Shown: in pieces, positions 59,101-64,000 of the stretch | Numbering within the stretch: position 1 is the stretch's first letter | How the letters are laid out: the number at the start of each line of letters is the position of its first letter | NCBI GenBank assembly: GCA_947650365.1 | Contig: OX393555.1 | Span: 14,835,550 to 14,899,549 of the forward strand | Direction of reading: 5' to 3' | DNA from: Chamaelirium japonicum | Taxonomy: Eukaryota; Streptophyta; Magnoliopsida; Liliales; Melanthiaceae | Length of the DNA stretch: 64,000 nucleotides | Made by a program: the position numbers and the translations under genes | Notes under the pieces: generated by a model | Seen by the model: the letters and a program-made list of their open reading frames with translations, nothing else | The model's database searches: none | Told to the model about the DNA's origin: nothing

Positions 59101-59450
59101 AGGCTTATCGCTCCCGGCGGGCTCTATTGGAGGGGAGTACTCCTTCTGAGTTGGCGGCCGCCGAGGCGAGCTTGTGTCAGTCAGAGCACCAGCTTTCGGA
59201 GGCCGCTTCCAATCTGTCGAAGGCTCAAAAGAAGATAGAATCGGTGCGCGCCTCGCTTCGAAAGGCAGAGTCTCGTTTGGAGCGAGCTGAGATTGCGGAG
59301 AGTGCTTTGAAGACAAGCTTCCTGAAGCAGCAATCAGACTTGGCGGCCCATCGCGAGCTTTTGGCCACACGTCCTTTGGAACTTCAGCGGGTGGAGGCTA
59401 CTAGGGAGGAGTTACTATACCGCCTTCGAGCTTTGGATACTTTCTTTTAG
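56198..59450 (+). mobile_element. Antisense plant-mobile-domain gene carried by the gypsy element (fossil)
   Basis: Plus-strand frames over 3.2 kb carry one recognisable order. A lead-in with MLLSKFLAPARREYS-like wording and GEIGISLRDV lies near 56700-56860. A plant mobile domain follows at about 57106-57849 (LPCPSEVIRPGTFLAASRMA, FGPLHYLYGWTALHFPKGIF, YSPHRFARQQGF). An acidic linker lies at about 58467-58850 and a coiled coil at about 58974-59450 (heptad-like SELAAAEASLCQSEHQLSEA). Plant mobile domain proteins are related to host silencing factors of the MAIN/MAIL type, and antisense copies are known in Tat-lineage elements. The gene is broken, with several breaks, and is treated as a fossil. 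Confidence 0.65.
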
Positions 59451-60901
59451 CTGCTCCTTGTCTTGTGATCTTACATTGTAGTTTTACTTCAGAACTTATG
59501 TCATGTACCTCCTTCTTTTGAATATCTAATAATATCATAATATTCCGCCACTCATTTCTATGGACCATTGTTGGCTTTTTCTTTTGGTCGGACTGAACCT
59601 GAACTGACTTCTCAGGCTGCCTACATACCCCCCTAAGAGGGATCAAGTCGCACGTAGTTCATTTTTTTTTTTTGCAAGGAGTGTGGTCTTGCTTTAGGCA
59701 GAGTACCTTTTAAGGAACTTGCCGTTGATAAGGCCGAGCGTGAGCCTTTCTGGCGTGGTGAGGAGGTAAGCGTCGTTGGAGTAGACTTCTTTGACGGAGT
59801 GTGGTCCATCCCACTTGGCATCAAACTTCTTCCCTCCTCGATGCAAGAGAATGATGGGGCGTTTGGCTGCCAGCACCAGTTCTTTCGTTTGCAATAATCG
59901 AGGATGGATCTTCTTATTAAAGGCGCGAGTCAGTCTGGCCTGATAACACTACAGACGTTGCTGAGCTTCGAGGCGCCTTTCATCCAAGGCCTCTAATTCT
60001 GCTACGTGGAGCTGGGCATTGTCGTCACTAGTGAGGCCTTCCTGGATTGCTATCCTGAGCGATGGCATCTGGAGCTCGAGCGAAAGAACGACTTCTACTC
60101 CATAGACGAGGGACTAAGGAGTTGCTCGCGTTGGCGTGCGAAAAGACGTTCGGTAGGCCCATAGCGCGTCGCCCATGCATTTGTGCCAGTCCTTCTTTGT
60201 CTTCGAGACAGTTTTCTCCAGCAGCTTGTAGAGAGTCTTGTTGAAGGCCTCCGCCAGACCGTTGGCAGGAGCGTTGTACATTGTTGAGCACTTCTGCTTA
60301 ATGTCATACTTGGAGCAGAATTGGCTGACAGCAGCATTCTTGAATTGCTTTCCGTTGTCCGTTACGATGTAGCGAGGGATTCCGTATCGGAAGATGATGT
60401 CATTCTGGATGAAGCTGATGACGGAGTGCCTTGTAACTTCTCGTAAAGGTATTGCTTCAGCCCATTTGGAGAAGTAGTCCGTTGCTGCTAGAATATAAAG
60501 ATATTGCTTGGACGATTTGGGCAGGGGGCCGACAATATCGAGTCCCCATCCGTCGAAGGGCTATGACGCGATTGTTGGGTGCAGAGGCTCTGCGGTTGAC
60601 GGATGTAATATCCGTGTAGCTGGCAAGTGTGACATTTCTTTGTGAACTCTAAGTTGTCCTTAATCATGGTGGGCCAGTAATAGCCCATCCTCTTGACGCG
60701 AAAGTAGAGTTTTGGACCGGACTGGTGCGAGTCGCAGATTCTAGCGTGTACTTCTTCCAGTGCTTTTGCCTCTTCCTTTGCTAGGCACCTCAGGAGCGTG
60801 CCATCGTAACTTCAGCGACACAGCTCATTGTTGAAGTAGTAGAACTTCAGAGACCGTCGACGAATATCAACTTTGCGCTTTGGATCGTCAGGGAGTTTTC
60901 C

Positions 60902-60992
60902 TGTAACATCCGCCCCAAACACACAAGATATCGTTCGCTTTGCCCGTGCTCGCACGAGAACTTCTCAGGGTGGTCACCCATCCTGGTACTTA
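60902..60992 (-). mobile_element. Cassandra LTR piece
   Basis: On the minus strand this is the right end of a Cassandra LTR: the 3' part of the 5S-like block (AGGATGGGTGACCACCCTGA), then ATATCTTGTGTGTTTGGGGC and GGATGTTACA. It sits inside the gypsy pol region on one side and is cut by another LTR element at 60993 on the other. The rest of it would lie beyond the right window edge. Confidence 0.75.
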
Positions 60993-61789
60993 TGGGGGAA
61001 AATCTTCGTGCCGACCCGAAGACTTCGCCTCACCAGTCAATTGAAGTTTCGAGTCGAAGAGATCGTTACTCGATCTGTTGATTGAAGTCGTTGCTTTCGA
61101 TATGCAAACAGAGAGAGATGCAATCAGAGAATTGACACGAGAGATGTGATCTCGGAGTTCAGCCGAAGCCTACGTCTCCGTGCTATAGGGAGCAACCCGA
61201 ATTCACTAACACTTATATCAAAGTGATCTCGACAGGCCGAGTATCACTGAAAACACTCTGGTCTCTTCGGAGGAGAGAAGAAGATCAAAGAGAGGTGGAA
61301 GATGGGAAGCTGAGAAATTCCAGAACTCTGGATTCTGAAAGTCAGATCTCAGAGTGGAAATCAGAAATTTCGGATCCATTTACATTCGAAGGCTCTGCTA
61401 TTTATAGGATTCTCTGGTGGTAAATGGCGGTTTTTTGCTGTCGTATCTGGGGATCTTCCAGGTAAAGCTAGTGGGCCCTGTTGCCGTCTCCCGGGGGATT
61501 CCACAGGCTCCTGGACCCAACAAGCAGGGCCGGTGGGTCCCGTTGTAATTTCTGGGGACCCACCAGGCAGGGCCAGTGGGTCCCGCTGTTGTCTTAGTGG
61601 GCCCACCAGGCAGGGCTGGTGGGTCCCGCTGTTTTGCAGACTTCTTGACAAAATTTGCACCCACAGTTACCCCCTCCAAGTTAGTAAGGAGTCATCCTGG
61701 CTGGCTTGGATTTTTGGTGCAAAACCTGTCAACTCCCTGTTCACGAAAAAATATGAAGAAGCTCGTCGAGTTTTTAGCATAAAAAGGAT

Positions 61790-63110
61790 TGATCGGTCAA
61801 AGTTGACCGATCAGTCAACTTTGGCCGATCGGTCAAATTTGACCGATCAGTCAATTTTGGCCGATCGGTCAAATTTGACCGATCAGTTGATTTTGGCCGA
61901 TCGGTCATGTTTGACCGATCGGTTAAAATCAACCGATCAAGGTTTGAGTGATCGGGCAAAAAACCAAGTTTTTTGCCCGATCCAGTAGAAAATCGACCGA
62001 TCTGTTGATTTTGACCGATCGGTCATGTTTGACCGATCGGTTAAAATCAACCGGTCAAGGTTTGAGTGATCGGGCAAAAAACCAAGGTTTTTGCCCGATC
62101 TAGTAGAAAATCGACCGATCGATTGCTTTTGACCGATCGGTCATGTTTGACCGATCGGTTAAAATCAGCCGGTCAAGGTTTGAGTGATCGGGCAAAAAAC
62201 TAAGTTTTTCACCTGATCCAGTAGAAAATCAACCGATCGGTTGATTTTGACCGATCGGTCATGTTTGACCGATCGGTTAAAATCAGCCGGTCAAGGTTTG
62301 AGTGATCGGCAAAAAACTAAGTTTTTCGCCTGATCCAGTAGAAAATCGACCGATCGGTTGATTTTGGCCGATCGGTCATGTTTAACCGATCGGTTAAAAT
62401 CAACCGGTCAAGGTTTGAGTGATCGGGCAAAAAACCAAGTTTTTTGCCCGATCCAGTAGAAAATCGACCGATCGGTTGATTTTGACCGATCGGTCATGTT
62501 TGACCGATCGGTTAAAATCAGCCGGTCAAGGTTTGAGTGATCGGGCAAAAAACTAAGTTTTTCGCCTGATCCAGTAGAAAATCGACCGATCGGTTGATTT
62601 TGATCGATCGGTTAAAATCAGTCGGTCAAGGTTTGAGTGATCGGGTAAAAAACTAAGTTTTTCGCTTGATCCAGTAGAAAATCGATCGATCGGTTGATTT
62701 TGACCGATCGGTCATGTTTGACCGATCGATTAAAATCAGTCGATCAAGGTTTGAGTGATCGGGCAAAAAACTAAGTTTTTCGCCTGATCCAGTAGAAAAT
62801 CGACCGATCGGTTGATTTTGACCGATCGGTCATGTTTGATCGATCAGTTAAAATCAGCTGGTCAAGGTTTGAGTGATCGGGCAAAAAACTAAGTTTTTCG
62901 CCTGATCCAGTAGAAAATCGATCGATCGGTTGATTTTGACCGATCGGTCATGTTTGACCGATTGGTTAAAATCAGCCGGTCAAGGTTGGCGGGATCGGGC
63001 AAAAAACCTAGTTTATTGCCTGATCCAATAGAAAATCGATCGATTGGATGAATTTGACCAATCGGTCAAGTTTGACCGATTGGTTAAATTCAGCCGGTCA
63101 ATTTGAAGTT
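61790..63110. repeat. About 118-bp tandem repeats with internal hairpins
   Basis: The word GGTTTGAGTGATCGGG returns at about 61940, 62058, 62176, 62294, 62411, 62527, 62621, 62739 and 62863, mostly 116-118 bp apart. That makes roughly ten units, some shortened. Each unit holds GTTGATTTTGACCGATCGGTCA followed, after TG, by its near-perfect reverse complement, giving a stem of about 22 bp. The palindrome TTGACCGATCGGTCAA occurs dozens of times. Left of 61930 the array degenerates into 30-bp half units. Confidence 0.9.
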
Positions 63111-63365
63111 TCGAACCTGCCCTTCAGAGAAGGTAGTATAGCTTGTTCTTCTTCTTGATCTTTGGGCAGAGTTTCTGAACATTGATGAAGTTTGATTATT
63201 TCTGTTTTTTGAATCTTCGGTTTGCCTGAATGAGGTTTTGAACCGGCGGTCCGGTTCACTCGGACCGGTGGTTTGCTTGGACCGGTGGCTCATTTGGACC
63301 GGTGGTCTGACGTTTCGTCTGGTCCCGACTGTTCGCCTGGTTTTGCGCTTGCTACGGATAGATGC

Positions 63366-63450
63366 CACGTGTACCTGCAAAAACACGCGATTTGATATGG
63401 TGACTACACGTGTCCTCTCGATTTGTGCGCCTAATTCCCTCAGGATACTT
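63366..63450 (+). promoter_or_regulatory. Promoter-like sequence with two ACGT motifs before the antisense frame
   Basis: CACGTG (63366-63371) and ACACGTGTCC (63406-63415) are G-box/ABRE-type motifs. They are followed by a TATA-like ATACTTAAG near 63445 and by the frame starting at 63563. The arrangement resembles a plant Pol II promoter on the plus strand, antisense to the element. Function is inferred. Confidence 0.4.
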
Positions 63451-63562
63451 AAGCTTCTCTGGCTGTCATTTTTGCCTCACGCTTTCAGAAAATTTTCGAA
63501 GTCCAGAGCTTTTGCTTCCGATCTCCCATTCTCTGTTTCCTTGTCCTTCCTCGATCGATCGA

Positions 63563-64000
63563 ATGGCCTCCTCTGGTAACTCGAAGAAGATGAGCGCGGT
63601 CCCCTCGAAGAGGAAGGGGAAGGAGATTGCTGAAGAATCATCCCCCCCCCAAAGGTCGCGGCAAGGGCAAGGCGGTGCTGGTGGAGTTGGGCCAACTGGG
63701 CAAAAGGCACGCTGGAGTTGGATTTGCTTCCGCTCCATCAAGGCCGGAGCACATCCCGAAGGCAAAGTTTGTCTTGGGTCCTCTGTTGCCTCTGACTGAG
63801 GAGCCTGCTTACATCTACAACACAGGTGGCGAGTTTACCGACAAGAAGAGGGCGAAGTGGCAAAGGCTGTTGGCATGCTTCACAGAGGGGAAGAACCGGC
63901 CTTCACTGCCTGGGATCCAATCTGGCTTTGGCATCGACAAGCAGACCGTGTTTGTGAACGTTGCCAGCATGGAGCAGGTGATGGGGACAGTGGTCTCCGT
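63563..64000 (+). mobile_element. Start of an antisense frame in the second gypsy element
   Basis: The ATG at 63563 opens MASSGNSKKMSAVPSKRKGK, a lysine/serine-rich N terminus with a possible nuclear signal (PSKRKGK). Coding-like sequence continues to the window edge, but not in one frame. The position between the promoter-like motifs and the window edge corresponds to the antisense gene of the left neighbour. No mobile-domain motif is reached within the window, so the product is not assigned. Confidence 0.4.

Larger units (their letters stand above)
52915..60901 (-). mobile_element. Tat-type Ty3-gypsy fossil: integrase, antisense gene, 3' LTR
   Basis: In minus-strand order, integrase sequence is seen at about 60690-60560 (zinc-finger words CHTCQLHGYY, preceded by GYYWPTM). 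It continues to the integrase C-terminal part near 59890-59700 (KFDAKWDGPHSVKEVYSNDA). A long non-pol region then carries a plus-strand gene. A polypurine tract near 54932-54945 precedes the 3' LTR, 54931-52915 (TGTAGACAC start, AATAAA near 52943). The same LTR type occurs at 24543-26566. Pol order with an antisense gene between integrase and the 3' LTR is the layout known for Tat-lineage elements such as Grande and Retand. It is broken, with several breaks. The 5' part lies beyond the window or was lost. Confidence 0.8.
60993..64000 (-). mobile_element. Second Tat-type Ty3-gypsy fossil: 3' LTR, repeat-rich 3' region, antisense frame
   Basis: The LTR is 61665-60993 on the minus strand (TGTGGGTGCAAA start, CCCCCA end, about 673 bp). 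A TATA box (CTATAAATAG) lies near 61396-61405, and a polypurine-type tract (CTTGGAGGGGGTAAC) lies at 61666-61680. Beyond it come a tandem hairpin array and a plus-strand frame that begins at 63563. This is the same architecture as the neighbouring element, but with an unrelated LTR. The Tat-type assignment is from layout only, because pol is outside the window. A three-unit CCACCAGGCAGGGCYGGTGG repeat lies in the LTR at about 61490-61640. Confidence 0.55.

Noticed and set aside
61790-63110. CRISPR-like array
   Set aside because: The units are contiguous tandem repeats without unique spacers, in plant DNA inside a retroelement.

Overview
The window is plant nuclear DNA, almost certainly angiosperm. 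It has plant LTR-element lineages, LINEs, hAT- and Tourist-like MITEs, and very long CT/GA and AT microsatellites. Two host genes can be read: a ribosomal protein S17 gene with telo-boxes, and a heavy-metal-associated isoprenylated plant protein (HIPP). The very GC-rich S17 coding region leans toward a monocot, but this is only an inference. Most of the remaining DNA is layered transposon debris.

Layout. 1-13.7 kb: one Ty1-copia family with LTRs near 2 kb, present as pieces in both orientations. 13.7-17.1 kb: a 0.99-kb tandem duplication carrying a coding-like fragment, then a 150-bp minisatellite. 17.2-19.2 kb: an Ale/Retrofit-type copia with a 111-bp LTR. 19.2-32.1 kb: two near-identical copies of a LINE/copia/TRIM block, separated by the 3' end of a Ty3-gypsy element. 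The right copy holds a Cassandra-type TRIM whose LTR carries a tRNA-like module as well as the usual 5S-rRNA-like module.

33.7-36.5 kb: the HIPP gene (minus strand, three exons). Its promoter and first exon are tandemly duplicated, and its introns hold AT/GA/CT microsatellites and a MITE. A decayed paralogue lies at 38.4-39.1 kb, with two SINEs in its intron. 36.5-49 kb: SINEs, MITEs, hAT-type non-autonomous elements with clear 8-bp target duplications, a solo Cassandra LTR, a probable PPR gene remnant split by two DNA elements, and a 185-bp foldback. 50.2-50.7 kb: the intact RPS17 gene.

51.5-64 kb: a nest of insertions. A copia (minus strand) is interrupted by a Tat-type Ty3-gypsy element. 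That element's integrase region is interrupted by a Cassandra LTR, which is in turn interrupted by a second Tat-type element running off the window. The first Tat-type element carries an antisense gene with a plant mobile domain and a coiled coil, preceded by a promoter-like sequence just inside its 3' LTR. The second starts an antisense frame in the same place and has an array of about 118-bp hairpin-forming repeats beside its LTR.

No CRISPR arrays, operons or functional tRNA genes were seen, as expected for plant DNA. LTR elements are described here as fossils.
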